64,000 nucleotides of DNA from Microbacterium hydrocarbonoxydans (lineage in GTDB: Bacteria; Actinomycetota; Actinomycetes; Actinomycetales; Microbacteriaceae). The position numbers and the translations under genes are program-made. Position 1 is the first letter of the stretch. Each line of letters begins with the position of its first letter. The notes under the pieces are model-generated. The model did not search any database. It was not told the DNA's origin and was given only the letters and a program-made list of their open reading frames with translations. The stretch spans positions 124,001 to 188,000 of the forward strand of contig NZ_JYJB01000006.1 of assembly GCF_000956475.1 (NCBI RefSeq), written 5' to 3'. Below are positions 28,345-36,879 of the stretch, in pieces.

Positions 28345-29873
28345 TGGTCGTCCCGATCGTCGAGCTCACCGGCATCCGCGTGGAATTCCCCGACGTCGTC
28401 GCGCTCGACGACGTCGACTTCCGGCTCTTCCCCGGTGAGGTGCACGCCCTGATGGGCGAGAACGGCGCCGGCAAGTCGACGCTGATCGGCGTGCTCACCG
28501 GAACCTGCACCCCGGTCGCGGGCAGCGTCGTCGTGGCGGGGGAGGAGCGCAGATTCTCCGGCGTCGCCGACGCGCGCGCCGCTGGTATCGCCACGGTGTT
28601 CCAGGAGACCCAGCTCGGTCCGACTCTGAGCGTGGCCGAGAACGTCATGCTCGGTCGCGAGCGGCGAGGACGCTTCGGCATCGACTGGCGTCGCACGAGA
28701 GCGGATGCCGCCGACGCGCTGGCGCGCCTCGGGCTCGACGACATGGACCCGAAGACCCCGATGACCATGCTGTCGCCCGCGCAGAAGCAGCTCGTCGCGC
28801 TCGCGCGCTCGGTCGTCGACGACCCGCGCATCCTCGTGCTCGACGAACCGACCTCGAGCCTCGATCAGGCCGACGTCGACGTGCTGATGCGGGTGATCAG
28901 AGGACTTCGCGACCGCGGGGTGGCGATCCTCTTCGTCTCGCACTTCCTCGAGCAGGCCTTCGCGATCAGCGACCGCATGACGGTGCTCCGCGGCGGCCGG
29001 CGGATCGCCGAGACCCCGACCCGCGAACTCGAGCGGGCGGATCTGATCTCGCAGATGCTCGGCAAGGATCTCGAGGCGCTGCGGGCGCTGGGATCGGAGC
29101 GCAAGGCCCACCACTACGCCGCGGACGGAGTGCCTGCGCTGCGCGCCACCGCGGTCGGGCGGCGAGGCGAGCTCGACCCGATCGACATCGACGTGCACCG
29201 CGGCGAGATCGTCGGGCTCGCGGGGCTCCGCGGCTCCGGACGCACCGAGCTCGCATCGCTGCTGAGCGGATCGATCCGCGCGGACAGCGGGGAGATCGTG
29301 GTCGACGGCGATCACGTGCAGCTGCGCACGCCCTCGTCGGCCCTGCGCAATCGCATCGCGATGTCGGCGGAGAACCGCCGCGCCGACGGCATCATCGGAG
29401 ATCTGACGGCACGCGAGAACATCGTGCTGTCGCTGCAGGCGCTGCGAGGCTGGACGAGGCCCCTGTCTCCGGCCGAGACGGCCGCGCTGGCCGAGACCTA
29501 CGTCGAGACCCTGCACCTCGACCCCGCAGACCTCGCCCGGCCGGCGAAGCTGCTCTCGGGCGGTACTCAGCAGAAGCTCCTGCTGGCGCGGGCGCTCGCG
29601 GTCAGGCCTCACGTGCTGATCCTCGACGAGCCGACCAGAGGCATCGACATCGCGGCGAAACTCGACATCCAGCGCCGGGTGAGCCAGCTCGCCGGAGACG
29701 GCGTCGGAGTGGTGTTCATCTCGGCCGAGCTCGAGGAGGTCGTGCGGCTCAGCGATCGGATCGTGGTGCTCAAGGACCGCGACAAGATCGGCGAGCTCAG
29801 CAACGGGCCTGGCGTCACGGTCGACAGCATCGTGGAGATGATCGCCGCGGAGCTCGACCCTTCCGACCGCTGA
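28344..29873 (+). CDS. Sugar ABC transporter ATPase A (YtfR/RbsA/AraG-like), orphan copy
   Basis: This 509-residue protein has two nucleotide-binding domains, as in the CUT2 family (RbsA, MglA, AraG, YtfR). Walker A GENGAGKST lies at about 38-46, Walker B ILVLDEPTSSLD near 159-170, and the second domain has the degenerate GLRGSGRTEL and a normal LSGGTQQK signature. It is co-translated with LacI regulator 2, but no permease or binding protein follows directly. A second, closely related ATPase (31133) sits with the permeases. It may be an alternative motor for the same permeases, or serve an importer elsewhere. The first-domain signature (MLSPAQKQ) is divergent, as is usual in CUT2 proteins. 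Confidence 0.88.
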   Translation: MVVPIVELTGIRVEFPDVVALDDVDFRLFPGEVHALMGENGAGKSTLIGVLTGTCTPVAGSVVVAGEERRFSGVADARAAGIATVFQETQLGPTLSVAENVMLGRERRGRFGIDWRRTRADAADALARLGLDDMDPKTPMTMLSPAQKQLVALARSVVDDPRILVLDEPTSSLDQADVDVLMRVIRGLRDRGVAILFVSHFLEQAFAISDRMTVLRGGRRIAETPTRELERADLISQMLGKDLEALRALGSERKAHHYAADGVPALRATAVGRRGELDPIDIDVHRGEIVGLAGLRGSGRTELASLLSGSIRADSGEIVVDGDHVQLRTPSSALRNRIAMSAENRRADGIIGDLTARENIVLSLQALRGWTRPLSPAETAALAETYVETLHLDPADLARPAKLLSGGTQQKLLLARALAVRPHVLILDEPTRGIDIAAKLDIQRRVSQLAGDGVGVVFISAELEEVVRLSDRIVVLKDRDKIGELSNGPGVTVDSIVEMIAAELDPSDR

Positions 29874-30051
29874 GGTGTGTCCGGTAACAACGAATTGGTC
29901 ACGAACGGCTCGAGTTTTCCGAACATGCTTGTGTTCCAGAAATTGTTCCCGGTAACATGATCCGCACGGCGCACCCACGTCGTTCTGTAATCACACCGGA
30001 CCGGGTCAGGTCCAACCCGGGGATCGACCCGGAATCTCGAGGAGGAGATCA
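29874..30051 (+). promoter_or_regulatory. Regulatory gap with two LacI-type operators before the importer operon
   Basis: TGTGTCCGGTAACA (29876-29889) and TGTTCCCGGTAACA (29944-29957) are 68 bp apart centre to centre, a spacing that would allow looping. TTGTGT (29929-29934), 18 bp and TAACAT (29953-29958) form a weak promoter whose -10 is inside the second operator. A GAGGAGGAG ribosome site precedes the next start. Confidence 0.6.
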
Positions 30052-31059
30052 ATGTCTGCAATGAAGCGCACTCGTACCGTTCTGGGGCTCGCCGCTGTCG
30101 GCGCGCTCGCATTCGGGCTGGCTGCATGCTCGAGCGGTGGCGGCGACGCCGGTGGCGACGGCGGCAGCGGAGACTCGGGCGAGCTCACCACGGTCGGTTT
30201 CGTCGCTGTCGGCCCCGAGGGAGCCTGGCGCGAGGCCAACGAGCAGAACATCCAGGACACGTTCACCGAGGACGCCGGCTTCGAGCTCAAGTACGCTCCG
30301 GCCACGAACCTCGACCAGAAGTCGCAGATCGACGCCTTCACGTCGTTCGTCGACGAGGGCGTCGACGTCATCCTGCTGTCGGCCACCGAGGCCAGCGGCT
30401 GGGAGGACTCGCTCAAGCTCGCACAGGAGGCCGAGATCCCGGTCATCCTGCTCGACCGCGGCATCGAGCCCGACGACACCAGCCTGTACGTCACCCGCAT
30501 CGCGCCCGACAACGTCGAGGTCGCCAAGGAGGTCGGCTCGTGGGCCGCGGCTGAGTTCCCCGACGGCGGCAACTACGTCGTCCTCGAAGGCCCGGCAGGC
30601 GTGGGCGTCGTGAACGAGCGCAACGAGGGCTTCGAAGCGGGCCTGGGCGACTCCAAGCTCGTCAAGCTCGACGCGCAGACCGCCAACTGGTCGGCCGAAG
30701 AGGGCAAGAGCGTCTTCGAGACCATGCTCAAGGCCAACAACAACAACATCCAGTTCGTGTTCGCGCAGAACGACGAGATGGGCCTCGGCGCCGCTCAGGC
30801 CGCTGAGGAAGCCGGCCTCGTGATCGGCACCGACGTGAAGATCGCCACGATCGACGGCACCAAGAACGCCATGCAGGCGCTCGCCGACGGTCAGCTCAGC
30901 TACGTGCACGAGTACAACCCGCTGTTCGGCGAGACCGCTCTCGACGTCGTCAAGAAGGCCCTCGACGGCGACAAGGTCGAGTCCTACATCGTCGTCCCGA
31001 GCGAGGCGTTCGACTCGGCCGAGGCGGCCAAGGCCGTCCTCGCGGACCGCAAGTACTGA
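30052..31059 (+). CDS. ytfQ: Furanose-type sugar-binding lipoprotein of ABC importer (YtfQ-like)
   Basis: This 335-residue lipoprotein has a lipobox, LAAC, at about residues 22-25, a Gly/Ser/Asp linker, then a periplasmic-binding protein fold of the ribose/galactofuranose type. The stretch AEIPVILLDRGIEP and VTRIAPDN recall E. coli YtfQ, which binds galactofuranose. In an arabinan locus a preference for L-arabinofuranose, the form released by GH43 and GH127 enzymes, is a reasonable inference. It is first in the operon ytfQ-ytfR-ytfT-yjfF; a strong hairpin behind it probably keeps its mRNA level above that of the membrane parts. L-arabinose or galactose as ligand cannot be excluded. Confidence 0.85.
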   Translation: MSAMKRTRTVLGLAAVGALAFGLAACSSGGGDAGGDGGSGDSGELTTVGFVAVGPEGAWREANEQNIQDTFTEDAGFELKYAPATNLDQKSQIDAFTSFVDEGVDVILLSATEASGWEDSLKLAQEAEIPVILLDRGIEPDDTSLYVTRIAPDNVEVAKEVGSWAAAEFPDGGNYVVLEGPAGVGVVNERNEGFEAGLGDSKLVKLDAQTANWSAEEGKSVFETMLKANNNNIQFVFAQNDEMGLGAAQAAEEAGLVIGTDVKIATIDGTKNAMQALADGQLSYVHEYNPLFGETALDVVKKALDGDKVESYIVVPSEAFDSAEAAKAVLADRKY

Positions 31060-31074
31060 GCACGACCCCGTGAC

Positions 31075-31107
31075 CTGGAGGCGGTGCGCACCGCGCACCG
31101 CCTCCAG
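31075..31107 (+). terminator. Intra-operon hairpin (attenuator or mRNA stabiliser)
   Basis: CTGGAGGCGGTGCGC (31075-31089) and GCGCACCGCCTCCAG (31093-31107) form a perfect 15-bp stem with a 3-nt loop between the binding-protein gene and the ATPase gene. There is no U-tract. This is the usual place for a partial terminator or 3' stabiliser that sets a binding-protein excess. Confidence 0.75.
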
Positions 31108-31132
31108 GGCCGGAAAAGACTGAGAGACAGCG

Positions 31133-32749
31133 ATGAACGAAGAACTGCCCATCGTCGAGATGCGCGGAATCACCATCGAATTCCCCGGAGTGAAGGCGCT
31201 CGACGGTGTCGACTTCCGCCTCTTCCAGGGCGAGGTGCACGCGCTCATGGGCGAGAACGGCGCCGGAAAGTCGACCCTGATCAAGGCGCTCACGGGCGTC
31301 TACCGGATCGACGCCGGATCGATCGTCGTGGCGGGCCAGGAGCGCAGCTTCGCCGGCACCGGCGACGCCCAGGCCGCCGGGATCTCCACGGTCTACCAGG
31401 AGGTGAATCTCGCGCCCAACCTCACGATCGGCGAGAACGTGATGCTAGGGCACGAGATCCGCGGCCCGTTCGGAGTCAACTGGCGCGCCACGCACCGAGC
31501 GGCCACCGAGGCCCTCGCCCGGCTGGGCCTCGACTACCTCGACACCCACAAGCCGCTCTCGACGCTCTCCATCGCGATGCAGCAGCTCGTCGCCATCAGC
31601 CGCGCGATGGCCATCAAGGCCAAGGTGCTGATCCTCGACGAGCCGACCTCGAGCCTCGACGCGGCAGAGGTCGAAGGTCTCTTCTCCGTCATGCGCACCC
31701 TTCGCGATCAGGGCGTCGCGATCCTCTTCGTCTCGCACTTCCTCGACCAGATCTACGCGATCAGCGACCGGCTCACGGTGCTGCGCAACGGACAGTACGA
31801 GGGCGAGTACCTCACCCGCGACCTCGACAGGCACGCGCTCATCTCGAAGATGATCGGCAAGGACCTCGACGCGCTGAAATCGCTCGGAGGTAACCGCCGC
31901 ACCGCTCCGCGCGACGCCGACGAGGCCGCGTTCCTGTCGGCATCCGGCATCTCCCGCACCGGTGCAGTGAACGCGACCGACCTCGACATCCGCCCCGGCG
32001 AGGTCGTCGGCTTCGCGGGTCTGCTGGGCTCCGGCCGCACCGAGCTCGCGCGCCTGCTGTACGGCGCCGACCGCTCCGAATCGGGTCAGATCACGGTCAA
32101 GGGCCGCAAGACAGACCTCACCTCTCCCTCGGCCGCGCTCGCGCAGCGCATCGCGTTCTCGACCGAGAACCGCCGTGACGAGGGCATCATCGGCGACCTC
32201 ACGGTCCGCGAGAACATCATCCTCGCCGTCCAGGCGAAGCGGGGCTGGGCGCGGCCCATGCCGCGCAAGGAGCAGGACGCGATCGTCGAGAAGTACATCA
32301 CGGAGCTCAACGTGCGCCCCGCCGACCCGGAGCGCATGATCAAGAACCTCTCCGGCGGCAACCAGCAGAAGGTGCTGCTCGGCCGCTGGCTCGCCACCGA
32401 GCCCGAGCTGCTCATCCTCGACGAGCCGACCCGCGGCATCGACGTGGGAGCGAAGGCCGAGATCCAGGAGGCGGTGGCCGAGCTCGCCGACACCGGCGTC
32501 GCGGTCGTCTTCGTGTCCTCCGAGCTGGAAGAGGTCGTCCGCCTCTCCGAGCGCATCGTCGTGCTCAAGGACCACAGCAAGATCGGCGAGATCCAGAACG
32601 GCCCCGACGTGACCGCGCAGGAGATCGTCGACGTGATCGCCGCGCACGGCGTCGAGGCCGCGGCCGAGACCCTCGAAGAGGAGCTCCCCGCGATCGCCGT
32701 GCACGAGGCGGAACCCGCATCCGCGACTCTCGAGGAGGAGATCCGATGA
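31133..32749 (+). CDS. ytfR: Sugar ABC transporter ATPase B (YtfR-like)
   Basis: A 538-residue CUT2-type ATPase with two nucleotide-binding domains. Walker A GENGAGKST is in the first domain, Walker B VLILDEPTSSLD follows, and the second half has GLLGSGRTEL, the signature LSGGNQQKVLLGRW and LLILDEPTRGID. It is closely related to ATPase A (28344), and shares EFPGVKALDGVDFRLFQGEV-type N-termini. An acidic C-terminal extension of about 40 residues (EEELPAIAVHEAEP) is unusual. Its stop overlaps the start of the first permease (ATGA). It powers import of the sugar bound by the protein at 30052. Confidence 0.92.
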   Translation: MNEELPIVEMRGITIEFPGVKALDGVDFRLFQGEVHALMGENGAGKSTLIKALTGVYRIDAGSIVVAGQERSFAGTGDAQAAGISTVYQEVNLAPNLTIGENVMLGHEIRGPFGVNWRATHRAATEALARLGLDYLDTHKPLSTLSIAMQQLVAISRAMAIKAKVLILDEPTSSLDAAEVEGLFSVMRTLRDQGVAILFVSHFLDQIYAISDRLTVLRNGQYEGEYLTRDLDRHALISKMIGKDLDALKSLGGNRRTAPRDADEAAFLSASGISRTGAVNATDLDIRPGEVVGFAGLLGSGRTELARLLYGADRSESGQITVKGRKTDLTSPSAALAQRIAFSTENRRDEGIIGDLTVRENIILAVQAKRGWARPMPRKEQDAIVEKYITELNVRPADPERMIKNLSGGNQQKVLLGRWLATEPELLILDEPTRGIDVGAKAEIQEAVAELADTGVAVVFVSSELEEVVRLSERIVVLKDHSKIGEIQNGPDVTAQEIVDVIAAHGVEAAAETLEEELPAIAVHEAEPASATLEEEIR

Positions 32750-33825
32750 GCGCCCCCACCCGCGCGTCCCTGTGGCGCGATCTGATCCACAAGCCGTTCT
32801 TCTGGGGCATCATCGCGATCGTCGCGCTGCTCGCGCTGAACGTGATCAAGGATCCGACCTACCTGGCGATCTCGATCAACCCGAACAACGGCCACCTGGT
32901 CGGCAACCTGATCGACATCCTCCGTCAGGCTGCCCCCGTCATGATGATTGCGATCGGCATGTCGCTCGTGATCGCGACCGGCGGCATCGACCTCTCGGTC
33001 GGATCTCTCATGGCCGTCTCCGGCGCCGTCTCGATGGAGTTCCTGGCCGCGGCCGGCGACTCGACCTCGATCGGCGTCGCTCTCGCCGCCGTGGGGCTGT
33101 CACTGCTGATCACCGGCATCCTCGGCGCCGTGAACGGCATCCTCGTCGCCTATGTCGGGCTTCAGCCCTTCATCGCGACCCTCGTGCTGATGCTCGCGGG
33201 CCGCGGCGTCGCGAAGGTGATCACGGGCGGCCAGAACACCGCCGCGTCGAGCGACCCGTTCCGGTGGATCGCGAACGGCTTCGTGATCGGCATCCCGGTC
33301 GTCTTCATCCTCGCCGTGCTGATCGTGGTCCTCGTGGCCTGGGTCGTGCGCCGCAGCGCGCTGGGCCTGATGATCGAGGCCATCGGCATCAACCCGAGGG
33401 CGAGCCGGATGGCCGGCATCAAGCCCAAGGGGCTGCTGCTGACCGCCTACATCCTCAGCGGCATCCTCGCCGGTATCGCCGGAGTCATGTCTGTCGGCAG
33501 CGTCATGACGGTCGACATCTCCCGCACCGGCTATCAGCTCGAGCTCGACGCGATCCTCGCGGTCGTGATCGGAGGCGCCTCGCTCGCGGGCGGCAAGTTC
33601 TCGCTCAGCGGCGCCTTCGTCGGCGCCCTGCTGATCGCGACGCTCGACAAGACCGTGCTGTACCTCGGGGTCTCCTCCTCGGCGACTCCCGCGTTCAAGG
33701 CGATCGTGATCGTCGCCATCTGCCTGCTGCAGTCCGACCGGGTGCGCAGCTGGTTCCAGCGCCGGCGGAAGACCGCGGCACCTGCACCCCGGGTCGAGAT
33801 CGTGAAAGAGGAGGCTGCGGCATGA
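32746..33825 (+). CDS. ytfT: Sugar ABC transporter permease 1 (YtfT-like)
   Basis: A 359-residue integral membrane protein of the BPD_transp_2 family with about eight to ten hydrophobic segments and the typical motif ATGGIDLSVGS (about 76-86). VGLQPFIATLVLMLAGRGVA is another family block. It starts inside the stop codon of the ATPase gene and its own stop overlaps the start of the second permease, so the three proteins are translationally coupled. With permease 2 it would form the heterodimeric channel of the furanose importer. The arginine-rich C-terminus (RRRKTAAPAP) is cytoplasmic. Confidence 0.9.
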   Translation: MSAPTRASLWRDLIHKPFFWGIIAIVALLALNVIKDPTYLAISINPNNGHLVGNLIDILRQAAPVMMIAIGMSLVIATGGIDLSVGSLMAVSGAVSMEFLAAAGDSTSIGVALAAVGLSLLITGILGAVNGILVAYVGLQPFIATLVLMLAGRGVAKVITGGQNTAASSDPFRWIANGFVIGIPVVFILAVLIVVLVAWVVRRSALGLMIEAIGINPRASRMAGIKPKGLLLTAYILSGILAGIAGVMSVGSVMTVDISRTGYQLELDAILAVVIGGASLAGGKFSLSGAFVGALLIATLDKTVLYLGVSSSATPAFKAIVIVAICLLQSDRVRSWFQRRRKTAAPAPRVEIVKEEAAA

Positions 33826-34859
33826 GCGCCATCGCAGCGGCACCAGTCCAGGGCAGGGAAGCGGGGCTCGCAGATCGCGTGCGCCGCATGATCACGGCGA
33901 ACCCGTCGGTGGTCCCGACCATCGCCTCCGTCGTCATCTTCATCGGCATGATCGTCTACGGCGAGGTGGCCTACGGGCGCATCGTGCAGGCGAGCACCCT
34001 GTCGAACCTGCTCATCAACAACGCGCACGTGATCGTGCTGGCGGTCGCGCTGACCTTCGTCATCATCACGGGCGGCATCGACCTGTCGGTGGGATCGGTC
34101 ATCGCGGTCTCCTCGGTCGCCGGCGTCATGCTGTCGAACGCCGGATGGAACCCCGTTGCGGTGATCGTCACGATGATCGCCATCGGCTCGGTGTTCGGAC
34201 TGGTCTCGGGCGTGCTGATCAGGTACTTCAACGTGCAGCCGTTCATCGCGACGCTCGCCATGATGTTCCTCGGCCGCGGGCTCGCCTCGCTGCTGAGCAC
34301 CAAGCCCGAGCAGCTGCCCGACGACTCGGCGATCCGCACGCTCTCCGACAAGATCAAGATCGTCGACGGCCCGAAGGTGAACGACCTGGTCATCACCCCT
34401 GCCGTGATCATCGCGATCGTCGTCGTGCTCGCCGCCTTCTTCGTCCTGCATCGCACGCGCACCGGCCGCACCGTGTACGCGATCGGCGGCTCGGAGAACT
34501 CGGCTCTACTGATGGGACTGCCGGTGCATCGCACCAAGGTGCTCGTGTACGTGATCAGCGGCTCGCTCGCCGGTCTCGCCGCGGTGCTCTACACCTCGCG
34601 CCTCGGCACGGCGCAGAACATCACCGGCATCGGCTGGGAGCTCGACGCGATCGCCGCGGCTGTGATCGGCGGAACCGTCCTCACCGGCGCATACGGCTAC
34701 GTGCTCGGATCGGTCGTCGGAGCCCTCGTGCTCGGGCTCATGACCGTGCTGATCACGCGCGACGGCGGCATCCCTCCCGAGATGACGACCATCATCACCG
34801 GCGGCATCCTGCTCGTGTTCGTCCTTCTGCAGCGCGCGGTCACCCGCAAGCGCGACTAG
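33822..34859 (+). CDS. yjfF: Sugar ABC transporter permease 2 (YjfF-like)
   Basis: The start at 33822 overlaps the stop of permease 1 (ATGA); the longer frame upstream is a shadow. The 345-residue protein has the block ITGGIDLSVGSVIAVSS and VQPFIATLAMMFLGRGLA, both typical of YjfF. Two different permeases in one operon are characteristic of the E. coli YtfQRT-YjfF galactofuranose importer, whereas ribose- and arabinose-type systems have a single permease gene. It ends 11 bp before the convergent epimerase gene, with no visible terminator between them. Confidence 0.9.
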   Translation: MSAIAAAPVQGREAGLADRVRRMITANPSVVPTIASVVIFIGMIVYGEVAYGRIVQASTLSNLLINNAHVIVLAVALTFVIITGGIDLSVGSVIAVSSVAGVMLSNAGWNPVAVIVTMIAIGSVFGLVSGVLIRYFNVQPFIATLAMMFLGRGLASLLSTKPEQLPDDSAIRTLSDKIKIVDGPKVNDLVITPAVIIAIVVVLAAFFVLHRTRTGRTVYAIGGSENSALLMGLPVHRTKVLVYVISGSLAGLAAVLYTSRLGTAQNITGIGWELDAIAAAVIGGTVLTGAYGYVLGSVVGALVLGLMTVLITRDGGIPPEMTTIITGGILLVFVLLQRAVTRKRD

Positions 34860-34870
34860 CGGGGCCGGGA

Positions 34871-35716
34871 TCAGACGTGATCGCGCCAGGAGTGGCGCGG
34901 CTCGAAGCCGAGCACGCGCCGCGCCCGGTCGATCGACAGGAGCGTCTCGTTCGGCTCGATCTCGCGGGTGACCGGGACGCCGGGGAAGACCTCGGCGATC
35001 AGCTCGGCGTTCGGGCGACTCATCACGGTGTCGGCCGCCGCGATGATGAAGCGGTCGAAGCCGGGAGCTGCGACCTCGAGGGCCCGCTGCACCGCCTGAG
35101 CGCCGTCCCGTGCGTCGATGTAGCCCCACAGGTTCCACTTGCGCAGCATCGCGTCCTGGTCGAACGAAGGGAAGGCGGCGTAGTCCTCCGGATCCATCAC
35201 GTTGGAGAAGCGCAGCGCCGTGATCGACAGATCGGGATGCCAGCGCACGAGCTCGGTCGCGAGCTGCTCCTCGAGCGTCTTCACGAGCGAGTACACCGAT
35301 TCCGGGCGGGCCGGGTACTCCTCGTCGACGGGGATGTAGGGCGGCGGCACGTCGAACGGCAGGCCGAGGACGGTCTCGCTGGACGCGTAGACGACGCGGC
35401 GGATGCCGAGTCGCACCGCCGCCCAGAACACGTTGAACGTCGCCGGCATGTTGTTGTGGAAGGTCGCGACATCGCTGCGGATGCCGGGGGCGGGGATCGC
35501 TCCGAGATGCACGACCGCATCGATGCCGTCATGACGGTCGCCGACGGCCGTGAACGCGTCGACCACCTGCCCGTAGTCGGTCAGGTCCACCTGCACGAAG
35601 TCGGCGCCGCGTGGCCCGTGCAGATCCATCCCGATGACCTCGTAACCCTGAGCCCGCAGCTCGCGTGCGACGACGCGGCCGAGCTTGCCCGATGAACCAG
35701 TGAGAGCGATGCGCAT
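34871..35716 (-). CDS. NAD(P)-dependent SDR epimerase/dehydrogenase
   Basis: The start is the ATG at 35716, right before the nucleotide-binding motif TGSSGKLGR (residues 7-15); the longer frame to 36562 is a shadow. The 281-residue protein is an extended short-chain dehydrogenase/reductase, with GIDAVVHLGAI, YASSETV and the YSLVK active-site Tyr-Lys pair. Such proteins include UDP-sugar epimerases and uronate or sugar dehydrogenases; the substrate cannot be fixed from sequence. It is divergent from LacI regulator 3 (60-bp gap), which suggests a role in sugar use, for example oxidation or epimerisation of a released sugar. Confidence 0.8.
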   Translation of the reverse strand: MRIALTGSSGKLGRVVARELRAQGYEVIGMDLHGPRGADFVQVDLTDYGQVVDAFTAVGDRHDGIDAVVHLGAIPAPGIRSDVATFHNNMPATFNVFWAAVRLGIRRVVYASSETVLGLPFDVPPPYIPVDEEYPARPESVYSLVKTLEEQLATELVRWHPDLSITALRFSNVMDPEDYAAFPSFDQDAMLRKWNLWGYIDARDGAQAVQRALEVAAPGFDRFIIAAADTVMSRPNAELIAEVFPGVPVTREIEPNETLLSIDRARRVLGFEPRHSWRDHV

Positions 35717-35763
35717 GAGACCAGCCTGGCATGACGGCGGGATGCCGGGGCGCCCTGACGCCG

Positions 35764-35776
35764 TACACTCAACCGC
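35764..35776 (+). promoter_or_regulatory. Probable leaderless -10 box of LacI regulator 3
   Basis: TACACT (35764-35769) lies 7 bp before the GTG start at 35777, so transcription would begin at or next to the first codon. No Shine-Dalgarno sequence is present in front of the GTG, which supports a leaderless mRNA. Confidence 0.5.
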
Positions 35777-36787
35777 GTGAGTGAGTCGAGCGGCGCCCAG
35801 AGACGCACGGCAGGCGTGCGCGACGTCGCGGCGCTGGCCGGCGTCTCGCGTCAGACCGTGTCGCGGGTGCTCAACGACCACCCCGAGGTCGCGGCCGACA
35901 CGAAGGAACGGGTCCTCGCCGCGATGGCGGAGCTCGGCTACCGCATGAACAACGCCGCGCGGGCCCTGGGCACGCGGCGCTCGCGGACCATCGGCATCCT
36001 CGCCTCCGATGCGCTGCAGTACGGTCCGTCGCGCAGCATCGCCGCGATCGAGACGTCGGCCCGCGGCGCCGGCTACTGGGTCAGCGCGGCGTTCGCCGAC
36101 GCGGGAGACGCGGCCGCGGTGGTGTCGGCTGTCGACCATCTGATCGCGCAGGGCGTCGAGGGCATCGTGGTCGTCGCTCCGCATGCGCGCACGCTCGAGG
36201 CGCTCGACGCGCTCGACGTGAACGTGCCGGTCGTCACCCTGCATTCCGCGGGCCGAGGGTCGCGTGGCCTGTCGGTGGACCAGGCGGCCGGTGCGCGGCT
36301 GGCGGTGGCGGCCCTGGCCGACGCCGGGCATACGCGCATCGCGCACCTGGCGGGACCTGCGGACTGGCTCGAGGCGGAATCCCGCGCCGAGGGCTGGGCG
36401 GCCGAGCTCGACGCCCGCGGTCTGCAGCCGGGCCCCGTGATCGTCGGGGACTGGTCGGCGGGGTCGGGGTATGCCGCCGCAGTGGCCGTGCGAGAGGCCG
36501 GAGCCACTGCGGTCTTCGCCGCGAACGACCAGATGGCGCTCGGGCTGCTGAGCGGCCTGCACGAGGCCGGGCTCTCGGTGCCGGCCGACATCAGCGTGGT
36601 GGGCTTCGACGACGTCCCCGACGCCGCGTACTACTGGCCCAAGCTGACGACCGTGCGTCAGGACTTCGACGAACTGGCGCGGAGGGCGGTGGCCGCCCTG
36701 GTCGGAGGAGCGGATGCCGCGGCATCCGATCTCGCTCCCGTCGCGCCCGAGCTCGTCGAGCGCGAATCGGTCGCCGCTCCGCGCTGA
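35777..36787 (+). CDS. LacI-family transcriptional regulator 3
   Basis: A 336-residue LacI protein starting at GTG 35777. The HTH is DVAALAGVSRQTVSRVL (about 15-31); the specificity residues Arg-Gln differ from the His-Met of regulators 1 and 2. The sensor domain (about 70-325) is of the sugar type. It lies 92 bp upstream of araDBA on the same strand, with a promoter and the palindrome GTGACCGGTCAC between, so it is the best candidate for the local regulator of arabinose catabolism. It might also act on the divergent SDR gene, but I see no operator in that gap. Confidence 0.9.
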   Translation: MSESSGAQRRTAGVRDVAALAGVSRQTVSRVLNDHPEVAADTKERVLAAMAELGYRMNNAARALGTRRSRTIGILASDALQYGPSRSIAAIETSARGAGYWVSAAFADAGDAAAVVSAVDHLIAQGVEGIVVVAPHARTLEALDALDVNVPVVTLHSAGRGSRGLSVDQAAGARLAVAALADAGHTRIAHLAGPADWLEAESRAEGWAAELDARGLQPGPVIVGDWSAGSGYAAAVAVREAGATAVFAANDQMALGLLSGLHEAGLSVPADISVVGFDDVPDAAYYWPKLTTVRQDFDELARRAVAALVGGADAAASDLAPVAPELVERESVAAPR

Positions 36788-36801
36788 GCAGCGCGCCCCG
36801 G

Positions 36802-36847
36802 TTGACGCCCCCGGCGACGCCGTGTCACACTACTGTGACCGGTCACG
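36802..36847 (+). promoter_or_regulatory. araDBA promoter and operator
   Basis: TTGACG (36802-36807), 18 bp, CACACT (36826-36831) form a promoter. The perfect 12-bp palindrome GTGACCGGTCAC (36835-36846) is placed over the start of transcription. In the wider frame TGTGACCGGTCACG it fits the locus consensus TGTNNCCGGTNACA. Confidence 0.65.
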
Positions 36848-36879
36848 GTAATCACCCTTACACCCACGATGAGGTAGCA

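Noticed and set aside
35717..35776. Shared LacI operator between the SDR gene and regulator 3
   Set aside because: No inverted repeat resembling the other sites is present in the 60-bp gap.
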